DNA of 33,354 nt, taken from Candidatus Ruania gallistercoris (lineage in GTDB: Bacteria > Actinomycetota > Actinomycetes > Actinomycetales > Beutenbergiaceae). Shown piece after piece: positions 7,630-18,467 of the stretch. The notes under the pieces are model-generated. The model was not told the DNA's origin and ran no database searches. It was given only the letters and a program-made list of their open reading frames with translations. Location: the NCBI GenBank assembly GCA_019116305.1, contig DXBY01000183.1, forward strand, positions 1 to 33,354, given 5' to 3'. Position 1 is the first letter of the stretch; each line of letters opens with the position of its first letter. Both the position numbers and the translations under genes were made by a program.

Positions 7630-8133
7630 ATGTCCGTCCTCACCGCCCCCGCCGCACCAGCACCGCTGAAGCCAGTTCGTCCGGACCCCGGTTCGGGCTG
7701 GGACCCGGTGGCCTTCACGGCCGCTGCCGGCAGCTACCACACCGGCGACGACGATCTGCCGGTCAGACCGCAGCTGGTCTGGTCGAACGGGCGCCTGCGG
7801 GAGCTGCCCGACCCGCAGACCTGGGCCGGCACGGTGGTCCGGGCCTGTGTCGAGGCCCTGCACGGCACCCGCGCGACCGCTCAGCTGCACCGCTGGCTGG
7901 ACCCGGAGGTGTTCACTGCCTTGCACCGGCGCGCCACGCTGGCCGCTCGGATCCGCCGCGGCCCGCCGCGGGGCCGCGCCGTCCGGATCCGGCGGGTGCG
8001 GCCGTGCCGGGTGGCGCCGGGGATCTGGGAGGCCGCGGTGGTGCTGGTGGATGGCCGCCGGGTGCGCGCCGCGGCGGTGCGGATCGAGGAGCACCGCGGC
8101 CACTGGCGTGCCACCGCTGTGCAGATCGCCTGA
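7630..8133 (+). CDS. DUF6459-type (Rv-rich) protein
   Basis: 167 aa. A Pro/Ala-rich N-terminus is followed by a compact domain (about 55-167) with TWAGTVVRACVEALHGTRATAQLHRWLDPEVFTAL-like helices and a basic beta-rich C-terminus (RIRRVRPCRVAPG, VVLVDGRRVRAAAVRIEE). This fits the family found next to secA in actinobacteria (DUF6459 by memory). Function unknown; the high Arg content would permit nucleic-acid or membrane-surface binding. The ATG at 7630 follows AAAGGAG by 6 nt. It is convergent with secA, 22 bp between stops. Confidence 0.75.
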   Translation: MSVLTAPAAPAPLKPVRPDPGSGWDPVAFTAAAGSYHTGDDDLPVRPQLVWSNGRLRELPDPQTWAGTVVRACVEALHGTRATAQLHRWLDPEVFTALHRRATLAARIRRGPPRGRAVRIRRVRPCRVAPGIWEAAVVLVDGRRVRAAAVRIEEHRGHWRATAVQIA

Positions 8134-8155
8134 GGCCCGCGGCACGCCGGCACTG

Positions 8156-11080
<2,925 letters not shown>

Positions 11081-11136
11081 ACGGACTCCCAGATGGTTGG
11101 ATCTCGTCGACGCCGCGAACGACGCCCCAGGGGTCC

Positions 11137-11166
11137 ATCGTAGGCGAGTGCTCGCCCGGACCGAAA
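11137..11166 (-). promoter_or_regulatory. Possible secA promoter
   Basis: On the minus strand TTTCGG (11166-11161), 18 bp, then TACGAT (11142-11137), about 57 nt before the secA start codon. The -35 overlaps the T-run of the hpf terminator. The -10 is good for an actinobacterial promoter; the -35 is weak. Confidence 0.35.
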
Positions 11167-11210
11167 AACTGGCGGGTGCGCGGCCTGTGGAACGCTCGCG
11201 CACCCGCCAG
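11164..11210 (-). terminator. Intrinsic terminator of hpf
   Basis: Perfect 14-bp stem (CTGGCGGGTGCGCG paired with CGCGCACCCGCCAG) with a 14-nt loop, followed on the minus strand by five T. It starts 29 nt after the hpf stop and lies before secA, so secA needs its own promoter. Confidence 0.88.
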
Positions 11211-11239
11211 ATCGGTGCTGGATAGCCGCCGGGAGGGCG

Positions 11240-11926
11240 TCAGGCGGTGGCCGAGCGGACCTCGTCCGGGGCAGAGCCGCTCGCGCCGTTACTGGTGGCG
11301 GTGTAGTTCAGCCGGATCACCCCGTAGGTCCAGCCGCGGCGGTTGTAGACCACGCAGGGCTGCTGCGTCTCGGCGTCGATGAACAGATAGAACGGGTGCC
11401 CGACCAGCTCCATCTCGGCCAGCGCCTGGTCCACGGTCATCGGCTCGGTCTCGTGCACCTTCTGCCGGATCACCACTGGGGAGTCGCCCAACTGCGCTTC
11501 CACGGCCACCCCTGGTTCGGTCGGCGGCTGCGGCGCATCGGGCGCCTCCTCCTCCTCGGTATCGGCCGGCGGCTGGAGGAGGTCGAGCGGTTCGGGCACC
11601 GGCCGCTGGACGGGCCGGCGGCGGTGGGTCTTGCGGCGGTCCCTGGCCCTGCGCAACCTCTCGAGCAACTTGGCGGTCGCCAGGTCCAGCGCGGCATATC
11701 GATCCGACGCACTGGCTTCGGCACGCACCACCGGACCCTTGGCCCGGACCGTGAGCTCCACCCGCTCCGAGCGGTCGGCGAGCCTCGGGTTGTTCTCGTG
11801 TGTCACCTCGACGTCGACGCGCTGCGCGTACGGAGACAGCTGTGGCACCTTCGCCAGCTTCTCCTCGACATGCCGCCGGAAACGCTCCGGCGACTCGGTG
11901 TGACGGCTGACCAGGACGATCTCCAT
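11240..11926 (-). CDS. hpf: Ribosome hibernation promoting factor, long form
   Basis: 228 aa from the ATG at 11926 (MEIVLVSRHTESPERFRRHV), preceded by GGAGG; upstream frame is not family-like. The N-terminal S30AE domain (about 1-105) binds the small ribosomal subunit in the tRNA/mRNA channel. A basic stretch (RRARDRRKTHRRRP) and an acidic Pro/Glu linker lead to the C-terminal dimerisation domain (about 165-222, with MTVDQALAEMELVGHPFYLFIDAETQQ and VVYNRRGWTYGVIRL), which in long HPFs joins two ribosomes into 100S dimers. Its place between comF and secA matches Rv3241c in Mycobacterium. It has its own strong terminator. Confidence 0.93.
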   Translation of the reverse strand: MEIVLVSRHTESPERFRRHVEEKLAKVPQLSPYAQRVDVEVTHENNPRLADRSERVELTVRAKGPVVRAEASASDRYAALDLATAKLLERLRRARDRRKTHRRRPVQRPVPEPLDLLQPPADTEEEEAPDAPQPPTEPGVAVEAQLGDSPVVIRQKVHETEPMTVDQALAEMELVGHPFYLFIDAETQQPCVVYNRRGWTYGVIRLNYTATSNGASGSAPDEVRSATA

Positions 11927-12201
11927 GACGAACCTCCACGGGTCTTCATCTGGTCCGGGCGGACCCGGACCGTTCGACGACGTGGCCACCGGTTCTTGCC
12001 GGACAGCCACGCACAACGGCTAGTCGGCATCACCCCCTCGCCCGCCGCGTGAACGGATCAGCGCTGCTGAGGTACCGCTCACGAGTGGCTCCATGGCACG
12101 ACGCTAGTCCACCGACGCCGGTCACGACACCGCAACGCCCACTGCGACCCGGCCCAGGCCCGTCCCGTCTCAGGATGTGACCTCGGGCGACCCCATCTGG
12201 C
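11927..12201. other. Non-coding gap between comF and hpf
   Basis: 275 bp, the longest gene-free stretch. It must contain the hpf promoter or leader on the minus strand. I see no convincing -10/-35 pair, no strong hairpin and no supported small gene. Confidence 0.5.
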
Positions 12202-12951
12202 TCACTCCGGACGCGGGGTGGGCCGCCCCGGCGGCGGGGTGGCCGCGAGCGCGAAGGCGCCGATCACCTCTGCACCCGCTCCGGCCAGCGCCGTACGCGA
12301 GGCGTGGATCGTGGATCCGGTGGTGACGACGTCGTCGACGATCAGGACCGGCGTAGCCGCTGGCAGCGCACTGGCCACCCGGACCGGACTCCGGCCACGG
12401 CGGGCCCGCGCCGCGGCACCCAGCCGATGACCGCTGCCGCCGCGCCGGCGCAGCACATCGACGGCCCGCACACCCGTCCCGGTCCCGGCGGCCAGACCGC
12501 GGGTGAGGGCGACCGCCAGGTCTGCGGCGACCAGTCGGCGCGTCATCCGGCGGCGCCATCCCGAGGGTGCCGGGACCACGAGCAGACCCGGACCGTCCCC
12601 GGGCAGTGCAAGCTGCCCGGCAAGCCGGCGGCCGGCGCGCTCACCGACCTGTGCGAGCACAGCGGCCAGATCCGGCCGGACGCCGGACTTCCAGGCCAGC
12701 ACCACATGTCGTACCGGTCCGGCGTAGGACGCTGTGGTCCAGGTGGGCAGTCCCAGTGCGGGTGCGACATCCTGCGCACCGAGAACGACCGTGTCCTCCT
12801 CGCACCGGTACGGGTCGGCGAACAGGGCAGCGCAGGCCGGGCACAGCGAACGGTCGCCGTGGCCGCATCCGGCGCAGGTCAGCGGCAGTATCAGGCCCAC
12901 CAGGTCCCGGCCCAGCGCGACGGCGGAGCGCACCATGGTCTGCAGGCTCAC
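12202..12951 (-). CDS. ComF-family phosphoribosyltransferase-like protein
   Basis: 249 aa, starting at a GTG (12951) with GA-rich ribosome-site repeats upstream. It has an N-terminal zinc ribbon with C26, C29, C37 and C40 (CAGC...CPAC), then a phosphoribosyltransferase fold. The PRPP loop VLIVDDVVTTGST lies at 202-214. ComF proteins are tied to DNA uptake in competent bacteria and to DNA repair in others; biochemical activity is not settled. Conserved position between lpqB and hpf (Rv3242c in Mycobacterium). No other competence genes are in the window. Confidence 0.88.
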   Translation of the reverse strand: MSLQTMVRSAVALGRDLVGLILPLTCAGCGHGDRSLCPACAALFADPYRCEEDTVVLGAQDVAPALGLPTWTTASYAGPVRHVVLAWKSGVRPDLAAVLAQVGERAGRRLAGQLALPGDGPGLLVVPAPSGWRRRMTRRLVAADLAVALTRGLAAGTGTGVRAVDVLRRRGGSGHRLGAAARARRGRSPVRVASALPAATPVLIVDDVVTTGSTIHASRTALAGAGAEVIGAFALAATPPPGRPTPRPE

Positions 12952-12955
12952 CCGG

Positions 12956-13013
12956 CTCTCCTCTCCCCTGCCCGCGATCTCTCCCCTCTGCGCGGGCTCT
13001 CCTCTGTGCGCGG
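12956..13013. repeat. Three GA-rich imperfect direct repeats upstream of comF
   Basis: Copies at 12956-12978, 12979-12996 and 12997-13013. On the minus strand each reads as a GCG-containing part followed by GGAGAG or GGGGAGAG, so the comF leader has three Shine-Dalgarno-like stretches in a row; the nearest is the one used. Likely slippage or local duplication. Confidence 0.45.
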
Positions 13014-13030
13014 AGGCACTCTCTGCAGAT

Positions 13031-13053
13031 CGAGGTGGGAAAGGAGCACCTCG
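13031..13053 (-). terminator. Weak hairpin downstream of the AbiEi-like gene
   Basis: CGAGGTG and CACCTCG form a 7-bp stem around a 9-nt loop, 62 nt after the stop at 13115. No T-run follows on the minus strand, so this is only a candidate terminator or attenuator. Confidence 0.25.
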
Positions 13054-13114
13054 GTGTCACACGACTGCCTCCATCGGATCGGCCACCACGTCGCTGACCT
13101 ACCGGGCGCGACGT

Positions 13115-14101
13115 TCACGGCACGATGAGACGTCGGCGCGGACGGGTGCGGGGCACCCCGGCGCGTTCGAGCTTCCGCTCCAGCGGGTACTTCCGCCACG
13201 CGTCATCCCAGTCCCAGCGTCCGAACTTCTCCACCTGAGCACGGATCTCATCCTCCCGCCGTTTCTCCCGGACCACCCGCTGTGCTGCGCGCGGACCGGA
13301 GCCGGCGTCCAGGTACTTGCCGTGCCCATCTGCCTCCATCGCGATGTCGAGCTCCGGCCAGTAGAAGTCCACCCAGACGTACTCGCCGAGTCCAGGCAGC
13401 CAGAACCGGTGCTGCAGCTCGGGGGCGGCGAATCCGAGCTCCTCGATCACCAGTCGGCTGATCGACTCCAGCGCACCGTCGGCGAACGGTGTGGCGCGGC
13501 GCAGCACAGCCGTCGCGCGAGTCTGCCCACGGTACGGGAGTAGTCGCTCGTGCTCGCCGGACAGGGCTTCCGGAGTGAGCAGCGGCGGTCGCTCGGCATA
13601 GGGCGGGTGACGCAAGGCAGCGTCGGCGGCCACCAAGCCTGCGGCTAGCGTGGCGCTGCGGGCCACCTGAATCACCGTGTAGGCGGGTCCAGTCACCCGG
13701 ATGCCGTCGACGCAGGCCTCCGGGGCATCGAGGCGGTGACCGACGTACCGCACGTCACCGCGTCGAGAACCGTTCAGACCGCCGGCGAGCACGTAGACCT
13801 CGCGCGGCCACCGGCCCACGATCGGCAGTCCGAGCAGGGCCGCCGCGGAATAGGAGGTGAACACTCGGCCGGGCATCTGGTGCGCGGCAGCCCGCACGCG
13901 ACGCAGGTATCGCGCAGCATCGCCCCGTGGACCGCTAGGTTCCGGCGTTTCGGTCACCGCGTAGACACCGGGCCAGATACGCGTGAGGACGCCCGCGTGG
14001 TGCAGCCGGTGCACGCGGTACCTCCTGCCCACGGCCGAGGCGTCGGAGGCCATGATCAGCCCGTCCGGCCGCACGGGAAGATCGTCGAGAAGTGAGTGCA
14101 T
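13115..14101 (-). CDS. AbiEi-like winged-helix protein with PD-(D/E)xK-like C-terminal domain
   Basis: 328 aa. Residues about 24-50 look like the AbiEi antitoxin-type winged helix (RRYRVHRLHHAGVLTRIWPGVYAV). A central part (75-160) with FTSYSAAALLGLP follows. The C-terminal region (about 205-300) has the DUF559/Vsr-like nuclease pattern: E212 in ALESISRL, D245 in YVWVDFYWPE, E256 and D258 in LDIAMEADG, and basic residues to K280 (VVREKRRE). Such proteins are abundant in actinobacteria and usually solitary. No AbiEii toxin lies nearby, so a toxin-antitoxin role is not supported. It occupies the variable slot between lpqB and comF. Whether it cuts DNA is unknown. Confidence 0.78.
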   Translation of the reverse strand: MHSLLDDLPVRPDGLIMASDASAVGRRYRVHRLHHAGVLTRIWPGVYAVTETPEPSGPRGDAARYLRRVRAAAHQMPGRVFTSYSAAALLGLPIVGRWPREVYVLAGGLNGSRRGDVRYVGHRLDAPEACVDGIRVTGPAYTVIQVARSATLAAGLVAADAALRHPPYAERPPLLTPEALSGEHERLLPYRGQTRATAVLRRATPFADGALESISRLVIEELGFAAPELQHRFWLPGLGEYVWVDFYWPELDIAMEADGHGKYLDAGSGPRAAQRVVREKRREDEIRAQVEKFGRWDWDDAWRKYPLERKLERAGVPRTRPRRRLIVP

Positions 14102-14245
14102 AGGTGACAGGCCACCAGTTTCGGCGGATGGCCGGAAGGCGGAGGCAGGGGTGCTGTGGATAACGGCGCACCATCGTCACGGATAGTCACGCCGCCCCCT
14201 GCGGAGGCACTGATGTGGCAACGAGGTGCAATTGTCCGCCCTCAG

Positions 14246-14268
14246 TGCACCGGAGCAATCTCCGTGCA
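14246..14268 (-). terminator. Candidate terminator hairpin after lpqB
   Basis: TGCACCGGAG and CTCCGTGCA pair with one bulged base around a CAAT loop, 9 nt after the lpqB stop. There is no T-run, so it may be only a 3' stabilising hairpin. Confidence 0.35.
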
Positions 14269-14276
14269 GGACCGCG

Positions 14277-15956
14277 CTATCCCGGGAAGGTGGGGTACCG
14301 CACCCCGCTGGCCACCGGGGCCCAGCCGTTGCCGGACCGTCCGTAGAGCCCGCCGTCCTCAGTGGCCAGGTACAGGTCTCGGACGCCGCGGCCGGACGCG
14401 ATCCGGACCGTGTCCGGCACACTCGGCAGCGGAGTGGTCCGCCCGCCAACCTCCAGCACGTGCACAGTCTGGGTCGCCTGGCTCACCCCGAGCACGGCGA
14501 GCTGGGTCTCGTCCACCCACACCACGTCGCTGGCCTCGTTCAGCTCACGGCCCACCCGCTGCCCGGGTCCGATGCCGGTGGGGGTCCCGTCGGCGTCGAC
14601 CGTGATCGCGTGCACCATGACCTGGACGGAACCGTCCGATTCCACGATCATCGCCAGCCGTGCACCGTCGCGGCTCACCCGCAGCGCCCGCACGCTCATT
14701 CCGGCCAGTGCAGGGGTCTCGATCGCCTCCAGGTTGCCCTCGGCACGGGTGATGAGCAGCTCCCCGGCGTTCTCCTGCTCGCCGGTCCAGACCCACCCGT
14801 TCGGTGCATAGGACGGCGGTAGCAGGTTCTGCCCCTCCACCAGCACCGTGGCGTCGGACTCGGCCGTGGCCGCGGTGATCAGCTGGCTGGTGCCGGCCAG
14901 CAGCACCGTCTGCTCCTCGGAACGGTAGCCCACTGCCGGATCGGCCGGGTCCAGCGTCGCCAGGTCGACGGCATCCGGTACCGGCGCCAGTTCGGCGCCG
15001 TTGTAGGTGGCGAGCTGGTCGTCCGCGTCCAGCACGGTCAGCGTGCGGCCGACGCCGGGATCCACCACCAGGTCCGGGGTCGGTGCACTGACCTCGAGCG
15101 GCACATCGCCGACGGTGACCTGCACCCCCTGGACCTGCGGCAGCCCGGTCAAGGTCTCCTCGATCTGCGCCACCAGGAGTGCCCGGTCGTCGGCGCCGGC
15201 GGTCTGCACGGCAGAGGTGAGTGGCACGTTGGCGATCCCACCGCTGACGGTGACTGAGTCGATGGACAGCTCGGCACCGTCCGGGAGGGCCGAGATCACC
15301 GCCGGGGAGAGCCACTCGGCAGCACCTCCGAGCAGTCCCCGCACCGCATAGGTGGCCCGGTTCCGCAGCGGGTACCAGCGCAAGTCAGGAACCAGCGTGC
15401 CGCCGTCCGCGCTGAGGAAGTACACCGGTGTCTTCCGGTACAGCGTTCCAAAGTTCACCTCGGACATCAGCACACCGTCGGGCAGTTCGCTGATCCGCCA
15501 TTCTCCGGACGCGTCCTGGACCAGCGTGTAGCTCATCGTGGAAGAGGTGCCCGGTGCTGCCTGGGTGTAGATCCCGTCACTGTCCACCGTGGCGACCACG
15601 GTGACGGCGATCTCCACAGTGCCCTGGACCGAGTCGTCGTAGGTCAGCGGTGCCGACCCGTCGTAGATCACTACCTGGGCCGCCGGGTCCCAGTCCGAGC
15701 GGCTGGACTCGGTGAGGAACTTCCGGGCCGTGGTGAACTCGTCGGCGATCCCGGCCACGGCTGCGGCCTGGAACCCGCGCACGATCTGGTCCGGACCTGC
15801 TCCCGGTTGCGGATCGTCGGCCACGACGTAGCCGACGCCTTCCTCCTGACCAGCCTCCACCCCCGGCTGGACGGTGCCGTCGATGGGCAGTGACGTGCAA
15901 CCGGCCAGCAGCGCGAGTGCGGTCAGGCCGGCGAGCAGGCGGGGGGATCTCCTCAC
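14277..15956 (-). CDS. lpqB: Lipoprotein LpqB, MtrAB-associated
   Basis: 559 aa from the GTG at 15956, which overlaps the mtrB stop as GTGA and has GGAGGAGGAG just upstream. The signal peptide ends in a lipobox LAGC (17-20), with lipidated Cys20. Then come the LpqB N-terminal domain, a GerMN domain (about 195-300, with ALPDGAELSIDSVTVSGGIANVPLT), and a C-terminal beta-propeller-like region. In actinobacteria LpqB sits outside the membrane and modulates the MtrB sensor. An upstream ATG at 15977 would give a longer overlap but a worse signal peptide. Confidence 0.93.
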   Translation of the reverse strand: MRRSPRLLAGLTALALLAGCTSLPIDGTVQPGVEAGQEEGVGYVVADDPQPGAGPDQIVRGFQAAAVAGIADEFTTARKFLTESSRSDWDPAAQVVIYDGSAPLTYDDSVQGTVEIAVTVVATVDSDGIYTQAAPGTSSTMSYTLVQDASGEWRISELPDGVLMSEVNFGTLYRKTPVYFLSADGGTLVPDLRWYPLRNRATYAVRGLLGGAAEWLSPAVISALPDGAELSIDSVTVSGGIANVPLTSAVQTAGADDRALLVAQIEETLTGLPQVQGVQVTVGDVPLEVSAPTPDLVVDPGVGRTLTVLDADDQLATYNGAELAPVPDAVDLATLDPADPAVGYRSEEQTVLLAGTSQLITAATAESDATVLVEGQNLLPPSYAPNGWVWTGEQENAGELLITRAEGNLEAIETPALAGMSVRALRVSRDGARLAMIVESDGSVQVMVHAITVDADGTPTGIGPGQRVGRELNEASDVVWVDETQLAVLGVSQATQTVHVLEVGGRTTPLPSVPDTVRIASGRGVRDLYLATEDGGLYGRSGNGWAPVASGVRYPTFPG

Positions 15957-17653
15957 AACTCCTCCTCCTGCTCCCATTGTGGAACAGCGGCGGGCCCGGC
16001 GGGATCGAGTGGTTGTTCCAGGCTGACCTCGGCCCGCTCGGGACGCAGCTGCAGCGGGGACTCACCGATCTCCAGCCCGGCCCGGCGAGGGAGGGTGAGC
16101 CTGAACGTCGCCCCTTCGCCCGGGCTCCCCCAGGCGTCCAGCGAACCGCCGTGCAGGCGGGCATCCTCGAGCGCGATGGCCAGGCCGAGGCCGGTACCAC
16201 CCAGGGTCCGGGCCCGGGCGGGGTCGGCCCGCCAGAATCGGTCGAACACGTGCTCGGCCTGGACCGGAGTCATCCCGATCCCGTGGTCGCGGACGGCGAT
16301 GGCCACGGCGGTCTCGTGCTCCCCCACCAGGATGTCGATGTCCTGGCTCTCGCCGTGCTCCACAGCGTTCACCAGCAGGTTCCGCAGCACCCGCTCCACC
16401 CGGCGGGCATCGGCCTCAGCGGTGACCGGCCCATCCGGTGCGTGGATCCGGATGGCCGATCCGCGTTCCGCGGCGAGCGGTTCGGTCAGGGCCACCACCC
16501 GGTCCAGCACGATGCGCAGGTCGAGGGCTTCGACGTCCAGTACCGCGGCGCCGGCGTCGAACCGGGAGATCTCCAGCAGGTCCACCAGCAGGTTCTCGAA
16601 CCGGTCGAGCTGGTTCTGCAACAGTTCGGCCGAGCGGGACTGGGACGGCGGGAAGCTCTCCCGGGCTTCGTAGAGCACCTCGGCCGCCATCCGGACGGTG
16701 GTCAGCGGGGTGCGCAGCTCGTGAGAGACGTCGGAGACGAACCGCTGCTGCATCCGGGAGAGCTCGGCGAGCTTCTCGATCTGGTCCTGCAGGCTGGTAG
16801 CCATCTCATTGAAGGACTTGCTCAAGGTGGCCAGCTCATCCCGGCCGCGCACCTCCATCCGTTCGGTGAGGTGGCCGTCCGCCAACCGTTCGGCGGTGCG
16901 GGCGGCCTGCTGGACCGGATCGAGGACCTGCCGGGTCAGGTACCAAGCCATCACCAGCAGCAGCACCACCAGGCTGGCGGCACCGACAGCGAGCACCCGC
17001 TGGAGCAGGTCGAGCTGCGCCTGTTCGGAAGCGAGCGAATAGACGATGTACAACTCGTGCTCCCCGGCCACCGGCATGGTCACCGGAGCACCGACCACGA
17101 TCCCCGGAACGGTGCCGCTGCCATTGGGCAGGGCCACCGACTGCCACTGCTGGAACTGCTCGGCGCGGACCTGGTCGCGCAGCTCGTCCGTGATCACTGC
17201 CCGCAGCGCGTTGTTGGTGGCCGGTGCCTGGATGACCACCGAGGTGGACGGGTCCGGCGAGGGCAGCAGGAGAACTCCGGCGGCATCCAGTGAGGACTGC
17301 TGCAGGGTACGGACCATGTCGTCGCCGAGCTGCTGCACGTCCTGCACACTGGAGACCGTGGTGGAGTCGAACTGCTGCTGCGCCTGCTCCGCACGGCTTG
17401 CGGCATCGGCGAGCACCTGGTCCCGGCGCTGGTCGAACAGACCGTCGCGGACCTGGTCGGCGAGCACCACGGCGAGCAGCACCAGTGCGAGGGTGCCTAC
17501 CGCCACCGTGGTGGCCGAGATCCGCAGCCGCAGCGAGTGCCGCCAGGTCCGCAGCGCCACCCGTGCTCGCCGCCGCAGCCACCGGCTGGCAAGGATCGAG
17601 GTGCGTACGGCCGACTGCCACCACGACCGGTCGACTCCGGCCGGAGCGTTCAC
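15953..17653 (-). CDS. mtrB: Sensor histidine kinase MtrB
   Basis: 566 aa. Two membrane segments (about 44-66 and 219-240) flank an extracytoplasmic sensor region of about 150 residues; HAMP (241-293); dimerisation/phosphoacceptor domain with H311 in VSDVSHELRTPL; ATPase domain with N box RNLLVNAVEH, G1 DHGIGM, F box and G2 GGTGLGLAI. It phosphorylates MtrA in response to envelope state and controls cell wall, division and osmotic genes in actinobacteria. Its start overlaps the mtrA stop by 4 nt (ATGA) and its stop overlaps lpqB, so all three are translationally coupled. The tail is acidic (EQEEEL). Confidence 0.96.
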   Translation of the reverse strand: MNAPAGVDRSWWQSAVRTSILASRWLRRRARVALRTWRHSLRLRISATTVAVGTLALVLLAVVLADQVRDGLFDQRRDQVLADAASRAEQAQQQFDSTTVSSVQDVQQLGDDMVRTLQQSSLDAAGVLLLPSPDPSTSVVIQAPATNNALRAVITDELRDQVRAEQFQQWQSVALPNGSGTVPGIVVGAPVTMPVAGEHELYIVYSLASEQAQLDLLQRVLAVGAASLVVLLLVMAWYLTRQVLDPVQQAARTAERLADGHLTERMEVRGRDELATLSKSFNEMATSLQDQIEKLAELSRMQQRFVSDVSHELRTPLTTVRMAAEVLYEARESFPPSQSRSAELLQNQLDRFENLLVDLLEISRFDAGAAVLDVEALDLRIVLDRVVALTEPLAAERGSAIRIHAPDGPVTAEADARRVERVLRNLLVNAVEHGESQDIDILVGEHETAVAIAVRDHGIGMTPVQAEHVFDRFWRADPARARTLGGTGLGLAIALEDARLHGGSLDAWGSPGEGATFRLTLPRRAGLEIGESPLQLRPERAEVSLEQPLDPAGPAAVPQWEQEEEL

Positions 17654-18333
17654 GAGACGGGCGTGCCTGCCCGGTATCCGACGCCGCGGACGGTCACGAC
17701 CACCTCAGGGTTCTCCGGATCCTTCTCCACCTTCGCCCGCAGCCGCTGCACGTGCACGTTCACCAATCGGGTGTCCGCCTGGTGCCGGTAGCCCCAGACC
17801 TGCTCGAGCAGTACTTCCCGGGTGAACACCTGCCAGGGTTTGCGGGCGAGCGCCACGATCAGGTCGAACTCCAACGGGGTGAGGTTGATGGTCTCCTCAC
17901 CGCGCATCACCCGGTGTCCGGGCACATCGATCACCAGGTCGCCGATCGGCAGCCGTTCGGTGCCCTGGGTCTGGCGGTCGCGCAGCCTCGCCTTGACCCG
18001 GGCCACCAGTTCCGTGGGCTTTGCCGGTTTGGTGATGTAGTCGTCCGCCCCGGCTTCCAGCCCCTGGACGACGTCGGCGGTGTCCCCCTTGGCGGTGAGC
18101 ATCACGATCGGTACCCCGGACTCGGCGCGGATCCGCCGGCAGATCTCGATCCCGTCCATCCCCGGCAGCATCAGGTCGAGCAGGATCAGGTCCGGCTGCT
18201 CGGTGCGGTAGGCGTCGACCGCTGTGGCCCCGTCGGAACAGAATGCCGTCTCATACCCCTCGGACTGCAGCACAATGCCGATCATCTCCGACAGCGCGGC
18301 GTCGTCGTCCACCACCAGCACGCGTCCACTCAT
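17650..18333 (-). CDS. mtrA: Response regulator MtrA
   Basis: 227 aa OmpR/PhoB type. The receiver domain (1-115) has acidic pocket D10/D11, phosphoacceptor D53 (LLDLMLPGMDG), Thr in MLTAKG and Lys in ITKPAKPTEL. The winged-helix domain (about 128-222) shows LTPLEFDLIVALARKPWQVFTREVLL (helices) and VNVHVQRLRAKVEKDP (recognition helix and wing). In many actinobacteria it is essential and controls cell-wall hydrolase and dnaA-linked genes. It is the first gene of mtrA-mtrB-lpqB; GGAGGTGA lies 15 nt upstream of the ATG, a longer spacing than usual. Confidence 0.97.
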   Translation of the reverse strand: MSGRVLVVDDDAALSEMIGIVLQSEGYETAFCSDGATAVDAYRTEQPDLILLDLMLPGMDGIEICRRIRAESGVPIVMLTAKGDTADVVQGLEAGADDYITKPAKPTELVARVKARLRDRQTQGTERLPIGDLVIDVPGHRVMRGEETINLTPLEFDLIVALARKPWQVFTREVLLEQVWGYRHQADTRLVNVHVQRLRAKVEKDPENPEVVVTVRGVGYRAGTPVS

Positions 18334-18467
18334 GGCCCTATCGTGTCACCTCCACGGCCGAAACGGGGCGAGGTCGGGCGGTTGTGGTGCAGTAGGTCCG
18401 GATGAGTCGGGGGCGGCGTCCGTGCGAAGATGACCCCACCACCACGACCAAGGGGACACAGACCACG

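Noticed and set aside
11081-11203. Longer SecA N-terminus starting at 11203
   Set aside because: The extra 41 residues are read through the hpf terminator and lack family resemblance; the GTG at 11080 has a ribosome site and the normal N-terminus.
13115-14101. Type IV toxin-antitoxin system
   Set aside because: Only the AbiEi-like domain is present; no AbiEii nucleotidyltransferase toxin lies next to it.
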